Source: a virus | Virus record (IMG/VR): IMGVR_UViG_3300049617_000083 | Location: 1 to 32,420 of that record | Direction: 5' to 3' (one strand) | DNA: 32,420 nucleotides | Part shown: one piece after another, positions 22,591-31,033 of the stretch | Position numbering within the stretch: the stretch's first letter is position 1 | Layout of the letters: each line of letters begins with the position of its first letter | Notes under the pieces: generated by a model | Database searches by the model: none | Seen by the model: only the letters and a program-made list of their open reading frames with translations | Told to the model about the DNA's origin: nothing | Made by a program: the position numbers and the translations under genes

Positions 22591-23595
22591 TTAGTTCCTA
22601 TTTTTCTTGGACTTTGACCTTCTTTTGGTTTCCTTAGTTCCAGCCAGGAGGTTTAACGTATCCAAGTTAGCCCCCTCATAACCTTCAAATAGCTGGTCGG
22701 TATCTTCTTCTTCTTGGGTTTCATCGGCGTCGTCGTCTGCGTAGTGACTTTCGTCATAATGACTTTCGTCATATTCTTGAATAATGTCTCTCTTAGGGAC
22801 TCTATTGTCGATGTAACCTTTCCCCGATACTTGCTTTGCTTTCTTACTTCTTTCTTTCCTGTCAGATTGAACGGCCTCACTAAGCATCTTGTCCTTAGTT
22901 CGGACGCTTTCCAGAAGCTTACGATTCTCACCATTAAGGCGGATCTGACGAGCTTCCATAAATTGAACTTGAGCCTTAAGGTCTTCAATCTGACGTTGAG
23001 ACTCTTCTAGTTTGGCTCCAGTAGCGAACACTTTTTCTTCATCTGAAAGATACGTGGCAACGTCCTCGACAACCTTGTCCAAGACAACTCTGTCTTGGGC
23101 GTAACGAGGATCGGCGAGAATATCTCGTCTGGCCTGTTCGTAAATTTCTTTGCCTTTTTGCTGTAAGAATTCATCCAACTTCTCGACCATAAAGGTTCGT
23201 ACTTCATTGAATTTGCTGTTGTATTCTGCGTGAAGATCCAACTCCAAGGTTCCGTTTTTAGCTTTCTCTTCTTTGATGACCTTGTAAGCTTCTTCCCAAC
23301 CGGAAATGAGTTCTTTTTCAAACTCTTCTGTTTGCATTTCAAGACGATTTCGTAATTCGTTAATTACGTTATAAGCATCTTGATAACCTTGAATTGCAAC
23401 CTTCTCGGCTTCGGCCAATTCCTGAGCAGCCCCTGAGTAGGCTTTCTCTAACTCAACATTAGCTTCGGCTTCGAGATCGGCCTTCATCTCTGCTTTAGAC
23501 TCTGCAAGGATTGCATCTACTGCCGAGGTCACATCATTGACCATTTCTGAAGGAAGAGCCTTCTTCAGGGATTCAAAAAGATCTATTTTGCTCAT
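22591..23595 (-). CDS. Prohead scaffold/core protein (T4 gp22-like)
   Basis: 334 residues, highly charged and largely coiled-coil (EAEANVELEKAYSGAAQELAE, KLEESQRQIEDLKAQVQFM), flanked by protease and capsid genes as in T4. It starts one base after the protease stop. The C-terminal region has a tandem YDESHYDESHYADDD segment and an acidic stretch, then a basic end (RRSKSKKNRN). Scaffold proteins of this type fill the prohead core and are degraded by the protease; the assignment rests mostly on position and composition. Confidence 0.85.
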   Translation of the reverse strand: MSKIDLFESLKKALPSEMVNDVTSAVDAILAESKAEMKADLEAEANVELEKAYSGAAQELAEAEKVAIQGYQDAYNVINELRNRLEMQTEEFEKELISGWEEAYKVIKEEKAKNGTLELDLHAEYNSKFNEVRTFMVEKLDEFLQQKGKEIYEQARRDILADPRYAQDRVVLDKVVEDVATYLSDEEKVFATGAKLEESQRQIEDLKAQVQFMEARQIRLNGENRKLLESVRTKDKMLSEAVQSDRKERSKKAKQVSGKGYIDNRVPKRDIIQEYDESHYDESHYADDDADETQEEEDTDQLFEGYEGANLDTLNLLAGTKETKRRSKSKKNRN

Positions 23596-23596
23596 A

Positions 23597-24268
23597 TTAG
23601 CCTAACCTCGCTTTGATATTATTAGCACTTTGTTTGATAATTCCACCTACAGCGGCTATTATTACTTCCTTGCTTAATCTATCTATGCCGGACTTGTTAA
23701 TTTTCACATCAGAATCACGGTAATAATTCCTAGGATCAACATCTTCTCTCTTCCCGACCACCTTTTCTTGGAAGGCGGCAAAAGTAGAAGGGTCGGCAAC
23801 TGCATCAAAAGTAATCAGCCTGTAGCTTTCTCCGATAACAAGAATCCCGTTCTCGTTAACTTTACCATTTCCTACACCACGGCTACTAATGCCGACTCTT
23901 ACGCCGCCATTAATAAGCTCTTTCAATACTTTCCCATGTGGGGTATTAAGGATTTCTCCTTCGCCCATAAGAATGTTTCCATCCCACCACAACTTTGTGA
24001 TAACGTGAGATGCTTCTTTGAAGTGAATAATGCTATCCGTAGGGTGGTCTAATTCACCAACTAAGCCACGGGCTTTTACTACTTCTTGAAGTCTTCCAAC
24101 ATTTTCGTCTAATACCCCGTACGGGTATAGTCTTTTATTTTTATTAACCGCCTCAGCCTCTTGAAACTTGCCACGAAATTTAATCAAACCTTTTTCAATA
24201 TTAGATTCTTTCAGGTCTATTTCAAAAGCAGCCCCGCAGCAGTCAATCAATAACATTTGATCAATCAT
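23597..24268 (-). CDS. Prohead core serine protease (T4 gp21-like)
   Basis: 223 residues (T4 gp21 is 212), AAGGAG upstream. NKRLYPYGVLDENV precedes the catalytic histidine H75 in GELDHP; the nucleophile region is VGISSRGVG (S128 or S129), and the acidic residue is likely in ITFDAVADP (D155 or D159). It cleaves head proteins after [LI]-x-E-type sites during maturation. Order portal, core protein, protease, scaffold, capsid matches T4. Confidence 0.93.
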   Translation of the reverse strand: MIDQMLLIDCCGAAFEIDLKESNIEKGLIKFRGKFQEAEAVNKNKRLYPYGVLDENVGRLQEVVKARGLVGELDHPTDSIIHFKEASHVITKLWWDGNILMGEGEILNTPHGKVLKELINGGVRVGISSRGVGNGKVNENGILVIGESYRLITFDAVADPSTFAAFQEKVVGKREDVDPRNYYRDSDVKINKSGIDRLSKEVIIAAVGGIIKQSANNIKARLG

Positions 24269-24289
24269 TTTTCTCCTTGTGTTATGTTG

Positions 24290-24315
24290 GCCAAGGACTG
24301 TTGTCAGTCCTTGGC
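24290..24315 (-). terminator. Intercistronic hairpin between core protein and protease genes
   Basis: GCCAAGGACTG (24290-24300) pairs with CAGTCCTTGGC (24305-24315), an 11-bp perfect stem with a 4-base loop. There is no T run on either side, so it is more likely an attenuation or mRNA-processing/stability element setting the ratio of protease to core protein than a full stop. Confidence 0.5.
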
Positions 24316-24324
24316 TGCTGCTGC

Positions 24325-26205
24325 TTATTTATCAACAATCAAGTCATCAGACTTCATCTTGTATTTGCTCTTGTCCCAAGGTGATGGTTTCACGTTAGGA
24401 TTCTGAAGGGCTGGCCAGGTATCGCCTAACTGATAACGGCTCCAATCACTTTCACCACTATTGGTGGCATTTGGTTCTTTCATCTTGTAGTCACCAAATG
24501 GCTTTTTTGTGTTTGGGTTCTTAAGTGATGGATAAGTATCTTCCCCACCGATGTTGCCCCATGAACGATGTCTCATTTCATCGGCCAAACCATTCCTATA
24601 ACTTTTGCCGTCACTTACTGGAGCATTATCGCCCCAGTTGCCACTGAAGTCAGAGGAAGGCGTATAGCCTTTACCTGCATTCTTGGCCATTTGTGGATGG
24701 TCTCCATTGATTGTGTCGTGTGGTTTGTTACTTACAGTCCACGAATTGCCATCAATGTTGGTTTCAACCAAATCATGCAACCAACTTGCTACTTCACCGG
24801 CTAGGTCAGTGTTTGGCTCGGTGTCCTGTTCAACAATAGCTCTGAGTTCAACCAAATATTCTTCGGCCTCAGTCTTGAGGACTTCGTTACCTTCGGTTTG
24901 AGCGGCCTTGTGGATTTCAGCCAGGGTGTTGTAGAGGTCAACGAATACTTGCATCTCAACGTACTTGTTTTCATCCAAGGTGCTGTAGAATCCAGCAGCG
25001 ATCCTCTGGAAGTCTTCGTAAACGTCTTCTTTGGCTTTATCGAGAGGGTTATTTCCAGACAACCGAACGATGCGAGCTACACGTTCTTCATAAGCCTCCA
25101 TAGCCTTTCTCAAAATGCCTTCGGCGAAGAAGTTACAAACTGATTCATCGTGCTGGTCAATACCAGCAGCATCCAAAGCAAAGGCAATCTGTTCGGCCAG
25201 TTCCTCTTGTGTCAAACAAAGCAGGCTTGGCCATTGGGCAACAATTGCCTCAAGAACAGTTTCGAAATGACTTGTGTCAGATATAGCATTGGCTTGTCTG
25301 AGGTCGGACATTGCGTGACAGAAGGATGAATCTTCGTGAACCTTCTTAACCTTGCTGCGAAGAACTTGAACTTCGGTGTTCAATGTCTTCCAATTAAAGG
25401 TGAGAAGTTTATTCTCATTGCGAAGATCAGTTGTTGGAATCCTAAAAGCAACTACGTTGCCACGTTCGTCATGATTGATCTCGGATTCTCTTAAAATTGG
25501 GCCAAATTCTTGATAATCAAGATAGTTAAATACGTTTTCTGTAAGGTTATACCATTCACGCATCTTCTTTGGCTTGACGGAATTCATTTTGGTCTTAGAT
25601 CCAGGCTTACGCATGTGGACTTCAACATTGCCTTTACCAAAGCGTTGGTGAATTTCTTTTCTCTTGTTAGCGTCTTGGGCTTTTTCAAAACTTGTCATTT
25701 TATTTTGACTATTTTTCTTAGCAAGAGTCCTTTTCTTAACAACCCAATCTGGCTGCTTGCCACGATGCTTGGTGCCTGTGCCTTTTTTCTTGACCCAAAT
25801 TTGTTCGGCACCTTCCATGAATTGACGACGGATGGTTGGTAAATCTAGGTATTGTGCGAATAGCTTATCCGCTTTATCCTTGCTGTTTTCAAGGATGTTA
25901 TCAACAACCTGCACTAACATTGATTTAGCCTTCTCTTTGGCAGAGGATTCGTCGATGACTAATTCCTCTATGCCTTCGAACACCAGGCTGTTTTTATTAC
26001 GTTGATAGGCGGCATGAACATAAGACTTGTCCAAAGTCTCATAAGTCACATCTGATTCAGTGAAAGCATGTAATCGCAGGCAGTCCTTGCCAAGGATGGT
26101 GGCAACAGTATCTTCCGCCTCGATCAGTTCTTTTTCTGTGGTAATCAGAGAACCTTCGTGAAGCTTATCAAAGACTTCGAAATTGATCAGTTTTCTTTTC
26201 ATCAT
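24325..26205 (-). CDS. Large head-associated protein, probable prohead core component
   Basis: 626 residues; AGGAG favours the second ATG (26202) by spacing. It lies between portal-side genes and the protease, where T4 has small core genes 67 and 68, but it is far larger. It has an INFEVFDKLHEGS N-terminus with L-H-E before G, a possible protease site. The middle is basic (GTKHRGKQPDWVVKKRTLAKK), followed by helical acidic domains, and the C-terminus carries two copies of a G-x-x-T-x-P-x-L-x-N-P-N-x-K...YKMK unit about 40 residues apart. No homologue recognised. Role inferred from position. Confidence 0.7.
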   Translation of the reverse strand: MMKRKLINFEVFDKLHEGSLITTEKELIEAEDTVATILGKDCLRLHAFTESDVTYETLDKSYVHAAYQRNKNSLVFEGIEELVIDESSAKEKAKSMLVQVVDNILENSKDKADKLFAQYLDLPTIRRQFMEGAEQIWVKKKGTGTKHRGKQPDWVVKKRTLAKKNSQNKMTSFEKAQDANKRKEIHQRFGKGNVEVHMRKPGSKTKMNSVKPKKMREWYNLTENVFNYLDYQEFGPILRESEINHDERGNVVAFRIPTTDLRNENKLLTFNWKTLNTEVQVLRSKVKKVHEDSSFCHAMSDLRQANAISDTSHFETVLEAIVAQWPSLLCLTQEELAEQIAFALDAAGIDQHDESVCNFFAEGILRKAMEAYEERVARIVRLSGNNPLDKAKEDVYEDFQRIAAGFYSTLDENKYVEMQVFVDLYNTLAEIHKAAQTEGNEVLKTEAEEYLVELRAIVEQDTEPNTDLAGEVASWLHDLVETNIDGNSWTVSNKPHDTINGDHPQMAKNAGKGYTPSSDFSGNWGDNAPVSDGKSYRNGLADEMRHRSWGNIGGEDTYPSLKNPNTKKPFGDYKMKEPNATNSGESDWSRYQLGDTWPALQNPNVKPSPWDKSKYKMKSDDLIVDK

Positions 26206-26310
26206 ATTCTCCTATAGGATGTATCCCAGATATTTACAGCGTCTGGATACGCATCAAAAAAACAAGAACTTAATATAGATATGCAGATGGAGCAAAAACT
26301 TGGAGGCAAA

Positions 26311-26565
26311 ATGACAAGGTTTGAACAATTTATGCAAGAACGTGAAGGAATGTTTGAGAGAGACAACGGTCTTGCGGCTATTTTACAAATGGCGGCAGAG
26401 TATCATAAAGAGGAAGTATTAAGTTTCCTTAATATAAAGAAAAGGCAGGTAGACGTGACGACAATTTGCCATCTAATAAACACAATTCAGAGTTCGATGA
26501 AATCATTCCTAGTTCGGCAGATGGCGGTGGCGGGGCATCACAAGAAGATGATAACTAACGAATAG
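26311..26565 (+). CDS. Small protein with capsid-targeting-like N-terminus, 84 aa
   Basis: ATG 26311 is preferred to 26281 because GGAGG is 7 bases upstream. MTRFEQFMQEREGMFERDNG has the F-x-[EQ]-F-M-x-x-R-E pattern shared with 1781 and 16103. It is the only + strand gene between the core and glycosyltransferase genes, starting about 105 bases from the opposite start at 26205 and overlapping the glycosyltransferase end by 11 bases. The rest is helical (AAILQMAAEYHKEEVLSFL). Possible packaged head protein. Confidence 0.6.
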   Translation: MTRFEQFMQEREGMFERDNGLAAILQMAAEYHKEEVLSFLNIKKRQVDVTTICHLINTIQSSMKSFLVRQMAVAGHHKKMITNE

Positions 26566-27811
26566 CTTCGTAAACTCCCAGGTATCGATCAGCAGAAATG
26601 TCCCAGTTATTTTTCTCAATGTAGCTGTTAATACTTTCCAGTATTTTGTTTTTATACGACGAGTCGCTGAAAATTTTGTCTATCTCATTCGCTAAAGTAG
26701 TGGTATTGGCACATCGTGGAACCACCCCCTCCAGGTCGTCGAAAAGATGTGCATCGCTAGCAATTACTGGGATTCCATTGGCCATTGCAATGCGGATAGC
26801 CCCGGAGGCTCCATAAACCATATTTTTGGGATCGTTTGTATATGGGAATAATGCCACCTTGGCTGTTCTTAAGTAGTTGTTTATTGTCTGTTCGGTATGA
26901 AACTTTTTGATGATTGCAACATTATCTGATAGGTCTAATTGATTTATTTGTCCACGCAAAAAGTCATAATATTGTTCGTGGATTATGTTAGTGTGAATGT
27001 TACTACTGCACAGATAGCAATAGAAAATGTCCTTGAATTTATTATCTTGATTTTTCAGTAAATGGATTGCCTGTAAGGCACGATCAACGCCTTTATAGAA
27101 GAAACCAAATCCAAACTGGACCAATGCATGAGGTGTTTGAAAAATGTTCCACAACTCTTGCTTCTCGATTGGATCAAACTGCACACACCCGTGTGGCACC
27201 ACAAAAATTTCACTGTTGTTACCAATTTTACGAAGCGTCTTTTTGGCTTCTTCACTATGAACAATGATACACTTAGCCGCTGCACTACACACGCTTTTAT
27301 CTAAATGCTCATAGACCGAATGCATTGCTACAGCATAAGGTATATCTTCAAGGGCAGACAGCATTTGCAAAAAATTAGTAGCTTTCGGAAAAATGCCATA
27401 TTCGTGCTGAATGATTACAAAATCCGGCTTCCACTCAACAACTAATTCAATGGCATGTTTCATGCTCTGGCCACGTTGCCAACAACAGATTACTTCTGGG
27501 TCGCCTGCTGTGGGGATGTAGACTTGATTGAATTCGGAGAAGATCCTTACTTTGTCAACTTTGGGAACCAGGGCATCCACTAGATATTTCGTGTAAGTGC
27601 TTATGCCGCAGTTATCTCTCCAGTTGCATATTACTGCAATTTTCATTTCTTTCCTAGATTTATTGCTTTTATATGCCCGTTGACCAATTAACTTATTCCA
27701 GTGTTCCTTGGGCAATGTTGTTTCTCGTTCTTCAACAGTGTATCCTTCTGCTGTAAATAATATCTCAGATACAGCTATGATTACATCCCTTTTGTTGAAT
27801 GCTATATACAT
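26555..27811 (-). CDS. Glycosyltransferase, GT4/GT-B type
   Basis: 418 residues from ATG 27811, or about 363 from ATG 27646 (MKIAVICNWRDNCGISTYTKYL), which has the better ribosome site (AGGAAAG). The GT-B N-terminal GIST motif begins there, HEYGIF follows, and the C-terminal donor domain has GFGFFYKGVDRALQA and FPYTNDPKNMVYGASGAIRIAMANGIPVIAS (E-x7-E region). The 55-residue extension (MYIAFNKRDVIIAVSEILF) is of unknown nature, perhaps a fused small gene. Three small genes separate it from the portal. Confidence 0.82.
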   Translation of the reverse strand: MYIAFNKRDVIIAVSEILFTAEGYTVEERETTLPKEHWNKLIGQRAYKSNKSRKEMKIAVICNWRDNCGISTYTKYLVDALVPKVDKVRIFSEFNQVYIPTAGDPEVICCWQRGQSMKHAIELVVEWKPDFVIIQHEYGIFPKATNFLQMLSALEDIPYAVAMHSVYEHLDKSVCSAAAKCIIVHSEEAKKTLRKIGNNSEIFVVPHGCVQFDPIEKQELWNIFQTPHALVQFGFGFFYKGVDRALQAIHLLKNQDNKFKDIFYCYLCSSNIHTNIIHEQYYDFLRGQINQLDLSDNVAIIKKFHTEQTINNYLRTAKVALFPYTNDPKNMVYGASGAIRIAMANGIPVIASDAHLFDDLEGVVPRCANTTTLANEIDKIFSDSSYKNKILESINSYIEKNNWDISADRYLGVYEAIR

Positions 27812-27813
27812 AA

Positions 27814-28131
27814 TTACTTTTTACGAGTATATTCCATAATCCAATAAACATTTGAAACGTTGTGTTGAATATCGGCATAGATGATAAATCCATCGTGGGA
27901 TATAACGCCATTGCACATATCCATGTGCCCCTGACACACAGGGTGACCAATACCTTCACAGCAAAGATAAACACGCCTGCTTGTGAAATTTACATCGGTA
28001 GGCAATGAAAAAAATAATTCATGCGAGCCATAACTAAGCTGCACAACCCCATCAGTAAATTTATTGTTGTCAAAAAGTTCTGCATTCAAATGATAATACC
28101 ACCAGCGGTTACCGTGTTCTATTCTTGGCAT
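27814..28131 (-). CDS. Hypothetical protein, 105 aa, Cys/His-rich
   Basis: ATG 28131 is preferred to the longer frame from 28146 because AGGAG is 6 bases upstream. Begins MPRIEHGNRWWYYHLNAEL; CCEGIGHPVCQGHMDMC is a Cys/His cluster that could bind metal. Ends WIMEYTRKK. The stop lies 2 bases before the glycosyltransferase start at 27811, so they are likely co-translated. No family is recognised. Confidence 0.6.
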   Translation of the reverse strand: MPRIEHGNRWWYYHLNAELFDNNKFTDGVVQLSYGSHELFFSLPTDVNFTSRRVYLCCEGIGHPVCQGHMDMCNGVISHDGFIIYADIQHNVSNVYWIMEYTRKK

Positions 28132-28138
28132 ATTTCTC

Positions 28139-28366
28139 CTAAGCAAAGAGGTTTTTTTTTATTTCTTTCAGGTTTTCTTCGTTAGAGTTTGGAATGACAG
28201 ATTCACTGCCACATAGTGGACAAATTGCTGTGTCTTCTTCATACGTCCATTCTTTAACCTCTGTCGAATCAAATGTTTTGCAACATTGATAGCATCCACA
28301 TCTTTTGGCCTGCTTAACCAAAGTGTGGTTGCGTATCGACCAAGCTATTGCCTGCATCGCATTCAT
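28139..28366 (-). CDS. Small zinc-ribbon protein, 75 aa
   Basis: Reads MNAMQAIAWSIRNHTLVKQA, with RCGCYQCCKTF and CPLCGSESVI as a four-cysteine ribbon. This build (first pair, acidic loop with EVKEW, second pair CPLCG) is common in small phage and bacterial cytoplasmic proteins of unknown function. It lies 10 bases after the portal stop. Confidence 0.7.
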   Translation of the reverse strand: MNAMQAIAWSIRNHTLVKQAKRCGCYQCCKTFDSTEVKEWTYEEDTAICPLCGSESVIPNSNEENLKEIKKNLFA

Positions 28367-28376
28367 GTTTACCTAT

Positions 28377-30950
28377 CTATTGACCTAGTTCAGAATAATC
28401 AACATCTTCTTCGTCTTGCTCAGCATCATATGACTGTATTTCCAAGTCATATCGTATGACTTCTTCGTCTGAAGGATCTGGCAATGGTTTACCTTGACCT
28501 TCTGGCGGCATCATATCTGGCTCGTCGTTATCAAGTGCTGGTTCATTCTTTGCGAATGTCTGCGGCTGTCCACCACCTCCAGGCTGCGGCCCTCCACCAG
28601 GAGGTCCAGCCGGTGGCTGTTCACCGCCCGGACCCAACATTGGATTTGGGCCACCTGGCTCAGCACCAATTTCTTTTTCACCTTGACCTGGAACGCCAAC
28701 TCCCAGGAGTTGCGGGTTCTGTGCCAGAACTTGCAGTTTAAGATCCTCAAGTTTTTGAACCTTATTACGAGAGATCATTTCTTTAGCTCTCTCTTCAGGA
28801 ACGTGCATATAGTCAATCAGGATGTCAAAGTCACTTAGTAATTGCGATCCTTTAATACTATTGGCGTTGTTAATGCGGCTCGTAATCACTTCTGCATTGG
28901 CCATTTCACGCCACGCAGAAGGAGGAGTCATATGTATTTCTAGGTCTTCATACAACTCAGGTGGAAAACCACGTAGAGTCAAATGCCTTTCGCCCACTTC
29001 ACGTAAGGCTTCCTCGAAATAAGATTGCAACCGTTCAACTAATTGAGCAAATTGAACATTTTGAGCAGACAACGTAAGGCGAGTTGATTGCGGGTCATCA
29101 TTTGCAAAATAGTTAGGAGGAAAATTCAGGGCACAAAACAGTTTGTTTCTGAAGTATACAGTATCATCAATTTCACCCAGGTTTTGGGCACCCGGTAAGG
29201 TTTCAATTCTGGTGTTAGACTGTGGACGCACCGGCAACCAGTAATCTTCATCGGCTGCTGGTGCATGCCATTTCTCTTCTACTGCATTGGCACCGCCATA
29301 TACGTTACTATTTCTTACTACCTTTTTCTTTCTAAATTGATCCTTTATTCGATCCATTAAAGCTTCAGCCTTAGCTGAAGTTAACTGGCCAACGTCAATG
29401 TAAAACACTCGACGTTCAGGTGCCCGTGTTAGCCTGTAAACCACCATCGCATCTTCCATCATGCGAAGTTGATGAGCAGGCCCCCGAGCCGGTTCAATTA
29501 AAGAGACTCCATAAGGATAAAAGTTCTTACGATAGTCGCCTAGCCTAATATGCACTATTTGTTTAGGACTGAAACGAATTGCATTAGCTTGAGATAATTC
29601 TGAATCGGTAGCCGTTTCAATAGGCACATTTTCAATAGCTTTGTAATCAGGCCCTTCACGGGTTTGTTGAAACTCTACAAGACGACCCTTGGTAGTCTCA
29701 ATACGAAACATCGATTCTGGCTGCAAATCCTGCAAACCGCACAAGCCCATTTTGGGGTCATCTGGATCAATTACCATTTCCCAAAATGTATCACCTTTAA
29801 TGAGCAAGCGACGGAATCTATCCCAAGCAGTCCTTTGATTAAAGTTCAATCTTTCCCGGTTGAAGAACATGTATTCAAGCTCGTCTTTGACCTCCAAGTT
29901 GTCAACTTCTATCTTAAAGACACGATTTTCTTCGTTCTTCTGACAGTTGTGCATGACTGTAGATTCGGTACAGAAGTTCTCATATTTTTCAACAGAAAGA
30001 TCGGCAACCGGCATTGATTCAGATTTCTGAATACCTATGATCCTACGACGATCCGGTTTGTATTTTGCTAGGTAGCGGATTTCTTTGAAGGAAAATCCTT
30101 CACGTTGGTAGCTACTTTCAATTGTTTTCCAGTCATGTCCCATCAACTTGGCCATTTCACGGGCCTGCATGCCGCCGTGAATAAGGCGGCATGCTTTATT
30201 AGCTCGTTCATATTCGGGCAGATCTCTACCTAAACGCCACTCATCAATGAACTGTCTTTCGTGTACCCAGCCTTTGTTGTGCGTGTAAATGCGAGGAAAC
30301 TGTTTTATCTTCAGGTTTGTATGACCCATATTTGGTCGCAGACGATAGAAAGGCATCAATTCATCACCTTCTCTAAGATCGCCAGCATGCGACCAGCTAC
30401 TGTCTCTCCTTAAAATACGATGGTCTGGAGTTACTATCTCGAAAGTTCCATCATCAAATATGACCTTTACTGTTTCTGCATACTTGACATGTCGAGGGTT
30501 GAAAGCCCAGCCAATGGTGTAATCACCTTTTTCAAAATCGAAACAGTAAACTGGGAATCGTTCATCAGCTTTGTTTTTAATCAACCATTCAATGGTCTTC
30601 AGTCCATCGAAAACAGTAGCTATATTGGTCTTGTAAGCCACGCATGCTTCGTCGGCAAAAACCGTCATTGCTCTATCGATTTCAGCAACACCATCGGCAA
30701 GACGCTGGTATTCCTTCATCCGGTTCATTCTGCTTGTAGTAGTCTGTACGTCAATTAGGTCGTTTTGAACTCTAATGAACGCACCGCTACCGCCAGTAAG
30801 TCCATCCCCACCACGTAGGTCCGGCATTACGTCAGGTTGGGTTACCCCAGCACCAGATAAATTCTTCTTGTCTCGTTTTCGACTAAGAGGGTCGTCCAGA
30901 AAACTGTACGTGAAAACCTTAAAAAAATCGTACCACTTGAGATTATCCAT
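28377..30950 (-). CDS. Portal protein (T4 gp20-like) with in-frame intein
   Basis: 857 residues; about 624 remain after intein removal (T4 gp20 is 524). The extein has MDNLKWYDFFKVFTYSFL, IDRAMTVFADEA at the splice site, FRRLLIKGDTFWEMVIDPDD, EPARGPAHQLRMMEDAMVVYRL, and the portal-typical AP-x-RRVFYIDVG. The C-terminus (about residues 760-857) is a Pro/Gly-rich tail and acidic end. Portal forms the DNA-entry vertex and starts prohead assembly. It is first in the leftward head block; a promoter for it was not identified. Confidence 0.92.
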   Translation of the reverse strand: MDNLKWYDFFKVFTYSFLDDPLSRKRDKKNLSGAGVTQPDVMPDLRGGDGLTGGSGAFIRVQNDLIDVQTTTSRMNRMKEYQRLADGVAEIDRAMTVFADEACVAYKTNIATVFDGLKTIEWLIKNKADERFPVYCFDFEKGDYTIGWAFNPRHVKYAETVKVIFDDGTFEIVTPDHRILRRDSSWSHAGDLREGDELMPFYRLRPNMGHTNLKIKQFPRIYTHNKGWVHERQFIDEWRLGRDLPEYERANKACRLIHGGMQAREMAKLMGHDWKTIESSYQREGFSFKEIRYLAKYKPDRRRIIGIQKSESMPVADLSVEKYENFCTESTVMHNCQKNEENRVFKIEVDNLEVKDELEYMFFNRERLNFNQRTAWDRFRRLLIKGDTFWEMVIDPDDPKMGLCGLQDLQPESMFRIETTKGRLVEFQQTREGPDYKAIENVPIETATDSELSQANAIRFSPKQIVHIRLGDYRKNFYPYGVSLIEPARGPAHQLRMMEDAMVVYRLTRAPERRVFYIDVGQLTSAKAEALMDRIKDQFRKKKVVRNSNVYGGANAVEEKWHAPAADEDYWLPVRPQSNTRIETLPGAQNLGEIDDTVYFRNKLFCALNFPPNYFANDDPQSTRLTLSAQNVQFAQLVERLQSYFEEALREVGERHLTLRGFPPELYEDLEIHMTPPSAWREMANAEVITSRINNANSIKGSQLLSDFDILIDYMHVPEERAKEMISRNKVQKLEDLKLQVLAQNPQLLGVGVPGQGEKEIGAEPGGPNPMLGPGGEQPPAGPPGGGPQPGGGGQPQTFAKNEPALDNDEPDMMPPEGQGKPLPDPSDEEVIRYDLEIQSYDAEQDEEDVDYSELGQ
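29946..30644 (-). other. Intein in the portal protein, 233 aa, with HTH in place of endonuclease
   Basis: Starts CVAYKTNIATVFDG (block A), has VIFDDGTFEIVTPDHRIL (block B, T-x-x-H with H near residue 75) and ends VADLSVEKYENF...VMHN before cysteine +1 of the C-extein. Terminal N and the preceding H are present, and splicing residues look intact. Between them lies KGWVHERQFIDEWRLGRDLPE, reminiscent of HNH homing enzymes, but then ACRLIHGGMQAREMAKLMG and KTIESSYQREGFSF, a helix-turn-helix rather than an H-N-H motif. Residues 103-335 of the precursor. Confidence 0.88.
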
Positions 30951-30976
30951 ATAACCATACCTTGAAAAATTCGTGC

Positions 30977-31005
30977 TTGCTAATTTAAAGCCAATCCTAT
31001 ATAAT
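30977..31005 (+). promoter_or_regulatory. Sigma-70-type promoter for the HNH gene
   Basis: TTGCTA (30977-30982, 4/6), a 17-base spacer, and TATAAT (31000-31005). It lies 28 bases before ATG 31034, between divergent genes. Same design as the promoter at 19652. Confidence 0.7.
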
Positions 31006-31033
31006 GTAGTTAGAATGTAAATTGGAGAAAATC

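Noticed and set aside
28484-28838. Plus-strand frames in the portal C-terminus
   Set aside because: They are antisense to the Pro/Gly-rich portal tail, whose codons open other frames.
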